A DNA stretch of 64,000 nt from Lachnospiraceae bacterium (GCA_902363135.1 CABIZF010000001.1:62001-126000); one strand, 5' to 3'. Shown: positions 17,318-26,862, counted from the stretch's first letter. Program-made: numbers and translations. The notes: generated from the sequence alone by a model not told the origin.

Positions 17318-18433
17318 ATGAAAAAATTAGGATTCGGAATGATGCGCCTGCCGCTTCTCAATGAGGAGGACAAGAAGAGCATCGACAAAAAGACCGTCTG
17401 TCAGATGGTGGATACATTTATGGAGCGTGGTTTTACTTATTTTGATACGGCGTACATGTATCATGAGTATGAAAGTGAGCGCGCGATGAAGGATGTGCTT
17501 GTGACGCGCAAGGACCGCGACAGCTATACGCTGGCGTCGAAGCTGCCGGTCATGCAGCTGAAGGAAAAAGAGGATATGGAGCGCATTTTCAATGAGCAGA
17601 GAGAAAAATGCGGCGTGGAGTATTTTGACTATTATCTTCTGCACTCGCTGGATGCGGAGCACTATAAGAACGTGAAGCGTCTGGACTGCTTTGGATTTGC
17701 GATGCAGAAAAAGGCAGAGGGCAAGGTAAAGCACGTCGGATTTTCCTTCCACGACAGTGCAGAGGTGCTCGATCAGATCCTTACAGAGCATCCGGAAGCA
17801 GAATTTGTACAGCTGCAGCTGAACTATCTGGACTGGGAGGATGCAAAGGTACAGTCCCGCAAGTGCTATGAGACAGCGGTAAAGCATGGCAAAAAGGTCG
17901 TAGTCATGGAGCCGGTCAAGGGCGGTACACTGGCAAAGCTTCCGAAGAAGGCAGAAGATGTGCTCAAAGCACTGCATCCTGATTGGTCAGCTGCTTCCTG
18001 GGCGATCCGGTTTGTCGCAAGCCTGGAGAATGTGATGGTCGTACTGAGCGGTATGTCCACACCGGAGCAGATGGATGATAATACAGCATATATGAAGGAG
18101 TTTGAGCCGCTGACCGAGAAGGAGAAGCAGGTGCTGCTTGGCGAGGTCGTTGACAGCATCCACGAGGCGGCAAAAATCCCGTGTACTGCCTGCCGGTATT
18201 GTGTCGAGGGCTGTCCGATGAACATCGCGATTCCGGAGTATTTTGCACTTTATAATGACGAAATCACAGATAAAGGCAATCCGGAGTATGCAAAGCGTTA
18301 TGCGGAACTGACAAAGGAGCACGGAAAGGCTTCTGACTGCGTGGAGTGCGGTCAGTGTGAGGGCGCCTGTCCGCAGCATCTTCCGGCGATCACATGGCTT
18401 AAAAAGGTCGCGGAGGTATTTGAAAGAAGATAG
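17318..18433 (+). CDS. aldo/keto reductase with C-terminal 2[4Fe-4S] domain
   Basis: 371 residues. The start at 17318 is spaced correctly from GGAGG; an ATG nine bases earlier touches the ribosome site. The N-terminal TIM barrel has the family features KLGFGMMRLPLL, FDTAYMYHEYESE, DYYLLHSLDAEHY and HVGFSFHDS. The C-terminus adds ferredoxin-like cysteine clusters CTACRYCVEGCP and CVECGQCEGACPQ for two [4Fe-4S] centres. This subfamily (YdhF/CPF0862-like) is common in anaerobes and is thought to couple NAD(P)H or ferredoxin to carbonyl reduction; the physiological substrate is unknown. Confidence 0.92.
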   Translation: MKKLGFGMMRLPLLNEEDKKSIDKKTVCQMVDTFMERGFTYFDTAYMYHEYESERAMKDVLVTRKDRDSYTLASKLPVMQLKEKEDMERIFNEQREKCGVEYFDYYLLHSLDAEHYKNVKRLDCFGFAMQKKAEGKVKHVGFSFHDSAEVLDQILTEHPEAEFVQLQLNYLDWEDAKVQSRKCYETAVKHGKKVVVMEPVKGGTLAKLPKKAEDVLKALHPDWSAASWAIRFVASLENVMVVLSGMSTPEQMDDNTAYMKEFEPLTEKEKQVLLGEVVDSIHEAAKIPCTACRYCVEGCPMNIAIPEYFALYNDEITDKGNPEYAKRYAELTKEHGKASDCVECGQCEGACPQHLPAITWLKKVAEVFERR

Positions 18434-18437
18434 AATG

Positions 18438-18472
18438 AATCCCCATGAACCTGCCGGCTCATGGGGATTTTC
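18438..18472 (+). terminator. intrinsic terminator after aldo/keto reductase
   Basis: An 11-bp perfect stem AATCCCCATGA (18438-18448) / TCATGGGGATT (18459-18469) with a short T run. Confidence 0.75.
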
Positions 18473-18592
18473 CAAAGAAAGAAACGCAGGCGTTCTGCGC
18501 GACGTTAGATAAACGGTGCCGGAAGTCCAAGCGTCAGCGGCGGGCAGGATTTGTGGATGTGGCAGAGTGGATAGATGGGGAAGGAGAAGACG

Positions 18593-20353
18593 ATGAAGGA
18601 GAAAACATTTCAGCCTGATCGGGTGTTCTCGTATTTTAAAGCGGAGTGGAAGGTACTGCTTGTGGTGACGGTTTTCGGTCTCATTTACAATGTGGGACTG
18701 CTGGCGAGACCATGGTTTGAGGGCCGGATGGCAGGATATCTGGTGAAGGTATTAAACGGCATCGGGACATTTTCCGGCATGCGCCTTCTGGTGTGTGCCT
18801 ATGTGGCGGCCATTGCGACCGTGCAGATTTCCAGATATATCAAGAGGTTCTATGTCCGGCGTTTTGCGAACAATGTGAACCGGAGAATGAAGAGGATTCT
18901 TTATCACAGCCTTGTCCGAAAGAGCAGGATGGACCTTGCGGAAGAAGGAGAAGGGGATGTCATGACGAAGGCGATCCTTGATGTGGACGACTGTGTGGAG
19001 GGGATGAGGAAATTTACAACGGAAATTTTTGACACAGGTGTCGCACTGACGGCGTATATCGGAATGCTGCTCTGGTATGACTGGCGTCTGGCACTGCTCT
19101 GTCTGATTTTTCCGCCGATCTCCTATGTGACAGCAGAAAAAATGAAAAAAATCATTCAGAAAAACGGGGCAGCGTATAAAATGCAGTCCGGAGCTTTAAG
19201 TGCAGCGACGCTGGACAGGGCGCAAAATGCGATCACTTACCGGGTGTTCGGCTGTGAGCGGGAGCGTCGGGCGGCTTATGAGGAGCAGCTGACCGCGTAT
19301 GAAAAAGCGGCGGTAAAGGCGAATATATGGAGTACGGTGCTGCCGCCGATATATAAAGTGATTTCCATGGCCAGCGTAGTATTCATTCTGTATTTTGGTC
19401 AGAAAAATGTGCTCGGGACGGGGTGGAGCACGTGGGATATCGCGGCATTTACGACGTTTCTCTCCTGCTTTTTGAAGCTGTCGGGTAAATCGGCAAGCGC
19501 GGCGAAGTTGTTTAACTCTGTGCACAAGGCACAGGTATCGTGGAAACGGATCAGGCCGTTGCTGGCACCGGTGGAGGAAACGCCGGAGACGGCTGCGAAA
19601 ATACAAAAAGAAGAATCCAGGGCAGCACTTCACCTGCGCCACGTCACCTTTTCCTACCCAAACGGTGCGCCGATCCTGAAGGACATTTCCTTTTCTGCAA
19701 AGCCGGGACAGATCATCGGTATCACAGGCGCGGTCGCATGTGGAAAATCGACGCTCGGAAAGGTATTTCTGTGCGAGTATCCATATGAGGGAGAAATCCG
19801 GCTCGGCGATACGGAGCTGCGGGAGCTGTCAGAGCAGGAGCGCTGTGAAACGGTCGGCTATCTCGGACACGACCCGGAGCTGTTTAACGACAGCATCGAA
19901 CACAACGTCCTTCTGGGCGAAAAAAAGGATCCGGAGCTGTATTTAAAAGCAGTATGCATTGATGCGGAGGTAAACGAGATGCCGGATAAAAAGCGGACGC
20001 TGGTCGGAAATGGCGGCGTGCGTCTCTCCGGCGGGCAGGCGCAGCGGCTGGCGCTGGCACGGACCTTATGCCATCTGCGGCCGGTGATGATTCTGGACGA
20101 CCCGTTTTCTGCACTGGATAAAAAGACGGAGGCGGAGATTTTTTCCAATATCCGGCAGCTGGCGGGGGATGCCATCGTTCTGCTGATTTCGCACCGGTTG
20201 TATTTGTTTCCGCAGCTGGATCAGATCGTCTGGATGGAGGGCGGCAGGGCCATTGCCGCGCCGCATGAGACACTTATAAAGGAAGTGCCGGAGTATGCGG
20301 CACTGTTTGAGGGGCGTTACACACAGGAAGGAGGCGCGGAGCATGAAGCGTAA
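18593..20353 (+). CDS. ABC exporter half-transporter, subunit 1 (degenerate catalytic site)
   Basis: 586 residues; the start follows GGGGAAGGAG. An N-terminal six-helix membrane domain (first helix about VLLVVTVFGLIYNVGLL) is followed by a nucleotide-binding domain. Walker A is GAVACGKST, the signature is the canonical LSGGQAQR, and the H-loop is ISHRL. Walker B reads MILDDPFSALD, with Asp where the catalytic Glu normally stands. It overlaps the next gene by 11 bp. Together they form a heterodimeric exporter (BmrCD/TM287-288 type) with one dead and one active ATP site. Substrate unknown; drugs, lipids or peptides are typical. Confidence 0.92.
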   Translation: MKEKTFQPDRVFSYFKAEWKVLLVVTVFGLIYNVGLLARPWFEGRMAGYLVKVLNGIGTFSGMRLLVCAYVAAIATVQISRYIKRFYVRRFANNVNRRMKRILYHSLVRKSRMDLAEEGEGDVMTKAILDVDDCVEGMRKFTTEIFDTGVALTAYIGMLLWYDWRLALLCLIFPPISYVTAEKMKKIIQKNGAAYKMQSGALSAATLDRAQNAITYRVFGCERERRAAYEEQLTAYEKAAVKANIWSTVLPPIYKVISMASVVFILYFGQKNVLGTGWSTWDIAAFTTFLSCFLKLSGKSASAAKLFNSVHKAQVSWKRIRPLLAPVEETPETAAKIQKEESRAALHLRHVTFSYPNGAPILKDISFSAKPGQIIGITGAVACGKSTLGKVFLCEYPYEGEIRLGDTELRELSEQERCETVGYLGHDPELFNDSIEHNVLLGEKKDPELYLKAVCIDAEVNEMPDKKRTLVGNGGVRLSGGQAQRLALARTLCHLRPVMILDDPFSALDKKTEAEIFSNIRQLAGDAIVLLISHRLYLFPQLDQIVWMEGGRAIAAPHETLIKEVPEYAALFEGRYTQEGGAEHEA

Positions 20354-21995
20354 CCTGCGTGTAAAAACGATGATTCTTGATACGATAAAAATGCAGAAGG
20401 GGCTTTTTGCAGCGATCCTGTTTGCTGTCACCGGAGCGATCATATCGGCGTTGCTTCCGCCGCTTGTTCTGGCCCGGATCATAGATGGGATCACCGCCGG
20501 AGACGAAGTGTCAGCTTCGTTTCTTCTGCTTTACTTTCTGCTTCTGGCGCTGACCGGATTCCTGGAGGCGGCAAGAGAGGGACTGCTTACGGTATTCGGA
20601 CAGAAGATGACGCATGCCCTGCGCAGCAGTCTGATGGAGAAGTTTGGGCGCCTCACATCGGACAATGTGAACCGTCAGGAACCGGGAATGCTCGTCTCAA
20701 GGTTTGTCGGGGATGTGGATACAGTCGAGAACCTGTTTACATCCGGCATTGTCAGTATGTTTGCAGATGCGTGTAAAATCATCAGCATTCTGGCGGTGAT
20801 CTGGTTCCGGAACCGGGGTCTGACATTTGTGCTGCTCGTGCTTCTGCCATTTTTGTTCTGGTTCACAAGGCATGTCCAGAAAAATATGCTCTCGGCGCAG
20901 ATCGAGAACCGGAGAGCCGTTGGACGGGCGTCCGGTCATGTGCCGGAGACGCTTCACAATATCCGGACGATTCACTGCCTCAAGAAGGAAGCCTATATGG
21001 AAGAACAGTATGACATCTACATCGGGCGGAGCTATCAGGCGATGGAGCGGACAAATTTTTATGACGCCATTTATTCGCCGGTCATTCTGACCCTCAATGC
21101 GGCTGTAGTGGCAGTGGTGATGCTGCTTTCCGCTTCCGGGAATAAAAATGTGCTGATGCTGTTTGGGATGTCAGCCGGAACAGCCGTGGCGGTCATCAAT
21201 TATATTTCGCAGATTTTCACACCGGTGGAAAGTCTTGGCATGGAGATTCAGACGATTCAGTCGGCGATCGCAGGGATTCACCGGATCAACGAGTTTTTTG
21301 CGCTGGAGGAACGGACAGAGAATCCGGCGTGGCAAATGAAGCAGGTGGATACAGACCGGACACCGATTCCATTTGTGGAATTTAAAGATGTGACATTTGG
21401 CTATGATGAGCATACGGTGCTGCAGCATCTGAGCTTTTCTGTCATGGACGGGGAACAGGTGACGCTCGCCGGGCGTACCGGGGCCGGAAAGAGTACGATA
21501 CTGAGGCTGCTGCTCGGTCTTTATGAGCCACAGTCCGGAGCAGTGCTGATCCATGGTGTCCCGGCAGTGGCGATTGCGGATGAAAAGCGGCGGAGGCTGT
21601 TTGGATATGTGGAGCAGTCGTTTCACATGGTACCGGGAACGGTGCGGGATCAGATCACCTTGTACGATACGACGATTTCTGATGAGGCGGCACAGATGGC
21701 GGCGCGTCTGACCGGGCTGGATGAGGCGATCCGGGAGCTGGAAAAAGGATATGATACGATCTGCACACCGGAGCTGTTCTCGCAGGGGCAGTGGCAGCTG
21801 CTCTCAATCGCGCGTGCCGCAGCCGCGAATCCGCGCATGCTGCTGCTCGATGAGATCACCGCGAACCTTGATGCAAAGACAGAGGCGGTAGTGCTGGATG
21901 CGCTGGAGCGTGTGGCGAATCATCGCACGGTGATCTCCATCTCGCATCGGACGTCGGCACGGCTGGGGCGGGTGATACAGATTGAGGCGAACTGA
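20343..21995 (+). CDS. ABC exporter half-transporter, subunit 2 (catalytic site)
   Basis: 550 residues, starting inside the end of subunit 1 after AAGGAGG. The membrane domain (about residues 10-300) is followed by an ATPase domain with Walker A GRTGAGKST, Walker B MLLLDEITANLD (intact Glu) and H-loop SISHRTS. Its signature is FSQGQ instead of LSGGQ. The pattern is complementary to subunit 1: the active site would use this protein's Walker motifs with subunit 1's LSGGQ, while the other site is degenerate on both faces. It is the last gene of the pair and converges on a histidine kinase gene. Confidence 0.92.
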   Translation: MKRNLRVKTMILDTIKMQKGLFAAILFAVTGAIISALLPPLVLARIIDGITAGDEVSASFLLLYFLLLALTGFLEAAREGLLTVFGQKMTHALRSSLMEKFGRLTSDNVNRQEPGMLVSRFVGDVDTVENLFTSGIVSMFADACKIISILAVIWFRNRGLTFVLLVLLPFLFWFTRHVQKNMLSAQIENRRAVGRASGHVPETLHNIRTIHCLKKEAYMEEQYDIYIGRSYQAMERTNFYDAIYSPVILTLNAAVVAVVMLLSASGNKNVLMLFGMSAGTAVAVINYISQIFTPVESLGMEIQTIQSAIAGIHRINEFFALEERTENPAWQMKQVDTDRTPIPFVEFKDVTFGYDEHTVLQHLSFSVMDGEQVTLAGRTGAGKSTILRLLLGLYEPQSGAVLIHGVPAVAIADEKRRRLFGYVEQSFHMVPGTVRDQITLYDTTISDEAAQMAARLTGLDEAIRELEKGYDTICTPELFSQGQWQLLSIARAAAANPRMLLLDEITANLDAKTEAVVLDALERVANHRTVISISHRTSARLGRVIQIEAN

Positions 21996-22012
21996 AATAC
22001 AGAAAAGGACAG

Positions 22013-23383
22013 TTATTTGTATGGCAGTTCAAGCGTGAAGGTCGCACCGCCGCCTGGGGTGTCCTTAGCATACAGACGGCCATGGTGCAGTGCGGCGATC
22101 TCAGAAGCGATGGAGAGGCCGAGTCCGAAGTGGGATTTGCTTTTCCTGGATGTATCGGCGCGGTAAAAACGCTCGAAAATCTGGGCTTTTTGCGCATCCG
22201 GGATGCCGGGGCCATTGTCGCAGACGGAAAGGCGGAATCGGGTATCGGAGACATCCAGTGTCAGCCGGATGCTTCCGCCGGGCGGCGTATAGGAAAAGGC
22301 GTTGTCAATCAGGATGGCGAGCAGCTGCCGAATACGCTCTTCGTCGCAGAGACAGGGTGGAATCGCTTCAGACGGAAGACGGATATCCCAGTGTAACTGA
22401 TGCGCCATGGCCTGTGACTCAAAGGATTCGAAGACTTCCAGCAGTAAGGTATCCAGCTCGACCTCGGCGGGGTGCATGCTCCAGCTGTGGCTGTCCGCGT
22501 TGGCGAGCTGCAGCATGTCATTGACGAGCCGTGCCATCCGGGTCCCTTCTGTATCGAGAAGTGCCAGAAAGCTGTCGTCATTCGGGATCAGACCGGAACG
22601 GCAGGCTGTAAGATTACTGAGAATCACTGTGATCGGCGAGCGGAGTTCATGGGAGGCAGCTGCGATGAACTGCATTTGTTTTTCGCGGTTTTCCATCAAC
22701 GGCTGCAGCATACGGGTGATAAAATACTGAAAAAAGAGAAAAAGCAGGGACAGGCTGATCAGGTCAGCCAGAAGAAAGAACCAGCGTTGCCGGACAATTC
22801 GGCTCTGAATCTGCGTCAGAGGATGCCAGATGAGGATGCCGAGCTGTCCGGTTTTTCGTGGGATGACAGCAGCACCTGCGTAGGAGGACGGCTGCGTCTG
22901 CTCCGTGATGGAAAATTCTGCATGACGGGAGAGTCTGCTGCCGCACTCCCTGGCTGTCGGGTAGATGTGGTACTTCTGTGCAGCGATGTCTGCGATCTGT
23001 CCGAAGAGACGGTCAGAGTCTGTGCGACTGTCCTTGTCCATGCCGGAAAGGCGCTGAAGAAAGAGTGGCTGCCCATTGTCAAAAATACGGATCGAGATCT
23101 GATAATTATGCTCCATCTGACGAATCCATTCATGTGAGAGTGTCGTCTGCTGCTCCAGATTCTGGCAGAGTGTGCTCACATTTGTGAGAAACGAGGTGTA
23201 TTCTGCCTGACGGATGCCGGCTTCCGAGATCAGAAGGCAGACAATGGTCAGGATGACTAAGATCAGCCCGGTCACGGAGAGACTGAGCATGCTCAGCTTC
23301 CGGTGGAGCTGACGAAAGAGCGGGGACTCCGCCTGGGGAGCAGGAGAGCCAGGGAATCTATGGTATTTGGAAGAGACAGACAT
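22013..23383 (-). CDS. sensor histidine kinase
   Basis: 456 residues; ATG preceded by AAAGGAG. Membrane helices at about residues 32-53 and 205-225 enclose an extracellular sensor region of about 150 residues. The cytoplasmic part has the phospho-acceptor His245 in AAASHELRSPITV, an N-box (LIDNAFSYTPPGG), DNGPGIP and GLGLSIA. No HAMP domain is obvious. It lies 184 bp downstream of a response regulator gene on the same strand. The divergent neighbour is a transport operon starting at 24583, a plausible target. The signal is unknown. Confidence 0.93.
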   Translation of the reverse strand: MSVSSKYHRFPGSPAPQAESPLFRQLHRKLSMLSLSVTGLILVILTIVCLLISEAGIRQAEYTSFLTNVSTLCQNLEQQTTLSHEWIRQMEHNYQISIRIFDNGQPLFLQRLSGMDKDSRTDSDRLFGQIADIAAQKYHIYPTARECGSRLSRHAEFSITEQTQPSSYAGAAVIPRKTGQLGILIWHPLTQIQSRIVRQRWFFLLADLISLSLLFLFFQYFITRMLQPLMENREKQMQFIAAASHELRSPITVILSNLTACRSGLIPNDDSFLALLDTEGTRMARLVNDMLQLANADSHSWSMHPAEVELDTLLLEVFESFESQAMAHQLHWDIRLPSEAIPPCLCDEERIRQLLAILIDNAFSYTPPGGSIRLTLDVSDTRFRLSVCDNGPGIPDAQKAQIFERFYRADTSRKSKSHFGLGLSIASEIAALHHGRLYAKDTPGGGATFTLELPYK

Positions 23384-23408
23384 GAGAACTCCTTTTTAAT
23401 TTATGTAA

Positions 23409-23566
23409 ATGTGAATGCAGATAAGCATTCCCCCGCTTGCGGGAAGATTCCGTATGATCTTACAAGTAGCGAAGCGGATTGTGAATGTTTGGCGGGTCCC
23501 AAGTTCAAAAGCCTTATCATGCAAGCATGAACGGCTTTTTGACCTTTTGACCCTGGCATCACCATC
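23409..23566. repeat. chimeric R1/R2 repeat between regulator and kinase genes
   Basis: It begins with an R1-type start (TGAATGCAGATAAGCATTCC), passes through GTAGCGAAGCGGATTGTGAATG and continues as the R2 end (GGCGGGTCCCAAGTTCAAAAG, the ATCATGCAAGCATGA palindrome, TTTTGACCCTGGCATC). The R2 part matches, in reverse, the repeat at 34642. It fills most of the 184-bp gap between the two two-component genes. Confidence 0.75.
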
Positions 23567-23567
23567 A

Positions 23568-24239
23568 TCATATATCGGTCAGTCGATATCCGACTCCTCG
23601 TGCAGTCACAAGCTGCGCCTGACTGCCGACGGTCTTCAGGCGCCTGCGGAGAAAGTGGATGTAGTTGTCGAGGTTGCCGCTCTCGACATCGGACTCCTCG
23701 CCCCAGATGCGCAGAAGAATCGTCTCGCGCGGAAGCGTCTGTTCCGGGTGGGTCAGAAAGAGGGAGAGCAGTGCACCTTCCCGGCGGGACAACGAGCAGC
23801 GCCGGTCGCCGCAGGAGAGCATGCTCTGTTCCGGATCAAAGGAGAGGTCGTGCCATGTCATATGCTGGTCGGTGAGTCGCTGTGGGCGCCGACAGATGCA
23901 GCGGATCCGGGCCATCAGCTCCTCAAATGCGAACGGCTTGACGAGATAATCGTCTGCACCCAGATCAAGACCGGTGACCCGGTCCTCCAGGGAGCCAAGT
24001 GCCGTCAGAAACAGGATCGGCGTCGTGCAGTGTGCAGCCCGCGCCTGTCGCAGCACCTCCAGTCCATCGAGTCCCGGCAGCATCCGGTCGAGCAGCACGA
24101 GGTCATGTCCGTTTTCCAGAATATAAAAAAGTCCCTCCTCACCGTCGTGACAGGAGGTCACAGAAAAATGTTGCTGTTCTAAAAGAAGCGACAGGGAGCG
24201 GCACAGCTCCACGTCGTCCTCAATCAATAATATGCGCAT
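23568..24239 (-). CDS. response regulator, OmpR/PhoB family
   Basis: 223 residues. The receiver domain has the acidic pocket (Glu7, Asp8, Asp9 in LIEDD), phosphorylation site Asp51 in VLLDRMLPG, Thr in FLTALGS and Lys in DDYLVKPF. The C-terminal winged helix reads SLSRREGALLSLFL, then DNYIHFLRRRL and ARGVGYRL. It probably acts on transcription of the divergent operon at 24583, from which it is separated by about 340 bp of promoter and repeat DNA. It is encoded upstream of its partner kinase in the same direction. Confidence 0.95.
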   Translation of the reverse strand: MRILLIEDDVELCRSLSLLLEQQHFSVTSCHDGEEGLFYILENGHDLVLLDRMLPGLDGLEVLRQARAAHCTTPILFLTALGSLEDRVTGLDLGADDYLVKPFAFEELMARIRCICRRPQRLTDQHMTWHDLSFDPEQSMLSCGDRRCSLSRREGALLSLFLTHPEQTLPRETILLRIWGEESDVESGNLDNYIHFLRRRLKTVGSQAQLVTARGVGYRLTDI

Positions 24240-24582
24240 AATGCCTCCGGAAAAGATAAGATAAAATCAGTATAGCAGATAAAGCTATAAATAGTCTTTA
24301 AAAGAAGAAAGAAATAATTTGACTTTAGAGTTTTTTTAAAGAAAACCATGCTAGAGTGTATATGAACGCAGATAAGCATTCCCCCGCTTTAAGTGCGCGG
24401 AGCACTAAGCGGCGGGTGAGGGGGGATGCTTATGTCAGTGGGAGTTGAAAGCTCCCGCTGACAGATCGCGAAGCGACTGCGTTCATGAGCAAGTAGCGAA
24501 GCTAGGACCTGTCAGCAGAGCTGCAGGGATGGATTGCGAATGTCCGCTTGATTCGCAGATAACCACGAAAAGGAGGATACAG
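24240..24582. other. divergent control region between response regulator and transport operon
   Basis: 343 bp. The first 120 bp are A/T-rich with repeated CTTTAA/TTTAAAG elements (for example around 24295, 24322 and 24338) that could be response-regulator boxes. The rest is a large R1 repeat (24363-24550). No coding frame is supported; a frame entering from 24445 simply reads through the repeat. Confidence 0.55.
24363..24550. repeat. R1 repeat, longest copy (nested hairpins)
   Basis: About 188 bp. The outer arms TGAACGCAG (24363-24371) and CTGCGTTCA enclose two further hairpins: TAAGCATTCCCCC pairing with GGGGGGATGCTTA, and TGTCAGTGGGAG pairing with CTCCCGCTGACA. The middle module (CCTGTCAGCAGAGCTGCAGG) and the 3' hairpin around GCGAATG follow. 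It ends 32 bp before the downstream start codon. Confidence 0.85.
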
Positions 24583-26862
24583 ATGAGACGCACAAATCAG
24601 AATATATGGAGACGACAGATATACAGCTGGCTGCTCATAGCGGCCGTTGGAATGGGAAGCCTGCAGACAGTAACGGTACAGGCGGATGAAGCGGGGGATA
24701 CGGCTATGGGCCGCTATACAGAGTCCGAGATCATGCTGCCGGAGGAGGCTCAGGTGCAGGATATCGTTCGGATGGCGGACGGCAGACTGCGGATTGTCGG
24801 GATGTCGATGGATACCTCAGAAGCCGGAAGCTGGAAGCTCTGGGACAGCACGGACGGTGGAAAGACGTGGGAGGAAGCGGCGAAGCTGCCAGAGGAATAC
24901 AACGATGGGGAATTTTTCTTCAGTATGGCGCTGTCGCGGGATGGCGGTGGTGCGGGAATCCGAATGGTCGAATCGGATTCAGATGATACACTGGAAGACT
25001 GGGATGAGGAGCTGCTCGTCTTTGACGCGGACGGTCAGGCACAGTGTTTCCCGCTGGAAGAGCCAAACGTTTCACAGCTTTCCTTTACGGAGAGCAACGC
25101 GCTGGTGGCGCAGATAAGTGGAGGAGAGGCTGTTTTACTGGACCCGGAGAGCGGAAAGACGGTCTGTGAGCTTGTGGCCTCCAGTGCTCAGATCGTTGGC
25201 ACATGGAAGGATCAGGCATTGGTACTTAGCACCGATTCTCTGCAGATATATGATACGGCGACGCATCAGCCGGGGGAAGGTCAGGAAGCACTGGAGGAGG
25301 CACTTTTTGCCGAAAATACTTCCTATATGATGACGGGCACCACGGCGCGGTCGATTCTGTTTGCGCAGTCAGAAGATGGTCGGATTTTTTATGCGACGAG
25401 AAAAGGCATTTACTCTTATGCTGAAAATGGCAGCGTTGTGGAAGAGATTGTAAATGGGAACCTCTGCTTTCTGTCAGACCCAGGGATGCAGCTGGTGGCA
25501 TTAGAAGAATCAGATGCGGAATTTTATGTCGTCTGCGCGAAGGAGACAGGGGAAAATACGCTGGTGAAACTTTCCTATGATCCGGATGTCGCGGCGACAC
25601 CGCAGCAGGAACTGACGGTCTATTCGCTGGAGGAGGATGCGGGCATGCGGCGGCTCATTGCGCGGTTCCAGAAGCAGAATCCGGATATTTATGTCAACTA
25701 TCAAATCGGGCTGAGCGGAGAAGACGGCGTGACCGCCTCGGATGCACTTCGAATGCTCAACACAGAGATTCTGGCGGGTGATGGACCGGATGTGCTCATG
25801 CTCGATGGAATTTCAGTGGACACTTATACAGAAAAAGGGCTGCTGATGGATCTTACCACAGTGCTGGCGAACATACAGGAGCAGGACGGTGTGCTTGCAC
25901 AGATTGCAGAGACGTACCGGCAGGAGGATGGCAGTATCCCGGCAGTCCCGTGTAAATTTTATATTCCGGCGATATGTGGAGATCCGGAGATACTGGATGT
26001 GATCGACGGGCTGGCATCACTGGAACAGCTGGCGGCGCAGGAAGGTGTCTTTACATCAGATGGAATGCTGATGCTGCCGGAACGGTTGTATCCACTTCTG
26101 GTGGGGACATGGAGCAGGGAGGATGGCACACTGGATGCGGAGGCTTTGCAGGAGTACATCCAGACCGTGCAGCAGGTATGGAAGACCTATGAGGAAAATG
26201 CTTCGGAGAAGGTAAGGGAGAACATTGTAGGGTGGGAGGAGTCAGAGGATTCCATTTTGGCGCAGCTCCCGGACTATGGGGCGGCCTTAAGCGGAAGCAG
26301 CTTTGACCTGCTTGGTGGAAATGCGAAGGCGGAAATTGGCGTGCTGACCGGGATGTATGACTATGCAGAGCTGACCTCTGTAAATCGGCAGACGCCGTGT
26401 GAAGTCCGTCAGGCAAATCTCGGAGCAGAGGATGTGTTTGTACCGTATGAGACACTTGGGGTGCTCAGCAATGCGAAAGCCCCGGAGGCTGCGGAGACAT
26501 TTGTGTGCTATGCCCTGTCTGAAGAGGGGCAGATGGCCGATGTGGAGACCGCGTTTCCAGTCAATGAGACGGCTCTGAACCGTGTAGTCAGTGAACCATT
26601 TTTCAGGGATGGTGAATTTTCTATGGCATCCAGTAACCAGGAGACCGGTGAAGCCATTACGCTGATCTGCTACTGGCCAAGTAAAGATCAGCAGGAGGAA
26701 CTGCTTGCGATGGCAGGGCGGCTTAGCACCCGGGTGGATCTTAATCGGATTCCCCGTCAGACGGTATTGGAGGAGACGCGCAAATGTATGAAGGGAGAAG
26801 AGAGCGCCGACGAAGCCGTGAATGCGATCATGCAGAAAATCAATCTATATCTGGCAGAATGA
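24583..26862 (+). CDS. beta-propeller / family-1 solute-binding fusion protein
   Basis: 759 residues from the ATG after AAAAGGAGG. A signal peptide (RRQIYSWLLIAAVGMGSLQT, ending near VQADE) is followed by about 340 residues resembling a beta-propeller, with a BNR/sialidase-like Asp-box STDGGKTWEEA and repeated short beta units. From about residue 345 (ELTVYSLEEDAGMRRLIARF, then PDVLMLDGISVDTYTEKGLL) the protein is a sugar-type solute-binding domain, ending with QTVLEETRKCMKGEESADEA. The order propeller then binding protein is unusual. It is followed by two sugar permeases, so it is probably the receptor of that importer. Ligand unknown. Confidence 0.82.
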   Translation: MRRTNQNIWRRQIYSWLLIAAVGMGSLQTVTVQADEAGDTAMGRYTESEIMLPEEAQVQDIVRMADGRLRIVGMSMDTSEAGSWKLWDSTDGGKTWEEAAKLPEEYNDGEFFFSMALSRDGGGAGIRMVESDSDDTLEDWDEELLVFDADGQAQCFPLEEPNVSQLSFTESNALVAQISGGEAVLLDPESGKTVCELVASSAQIVGTWKDQALVLSTDSLQIYDTATHQPGEGQEALEEALFAENTSYMMTGTTARSILFAQSEDGRIFYATRKGIYSYAENGSVVEEIVNGNLCFLSDPGMQLVALEESDAEFYVVCAKETGENTLVKLSYDPDVAATPQQELTVYSLEEDAGMRRLIARFQKQNPDIYVNYQIGLSGEDGVTASDALRMLNTEILAGDGPDVLMLDGISVDTYTEKGLLMDLTTVLANIQEQDGVLAQIAETYRQEDGSIPAVPCKFYIPAICGDPEILDVIDGLASLEQLAAQEGVFTSDGMLMLPERLYPLLVGTWSREDGTLDAEALQEYIQTVQQVWKTYEENASEKVRENIVGWEESEDSILAQLPDYGAALSGSSFDLLGGNAKAEIGVLTGMYDYAELTSVNRQTPCEVRQANLGAEDVFVPYETLGVLSNAKAPEAAETFVCYALSEEGQMADVETAFPVNETALNRVVSEPFFRDGEFSMASSNQETGEAITLICYWPSKDQQEELLAMAGRLSTRVDLNRIPRQTVLEETRKCMKGEESADEAVNAIMQKINLYLAE

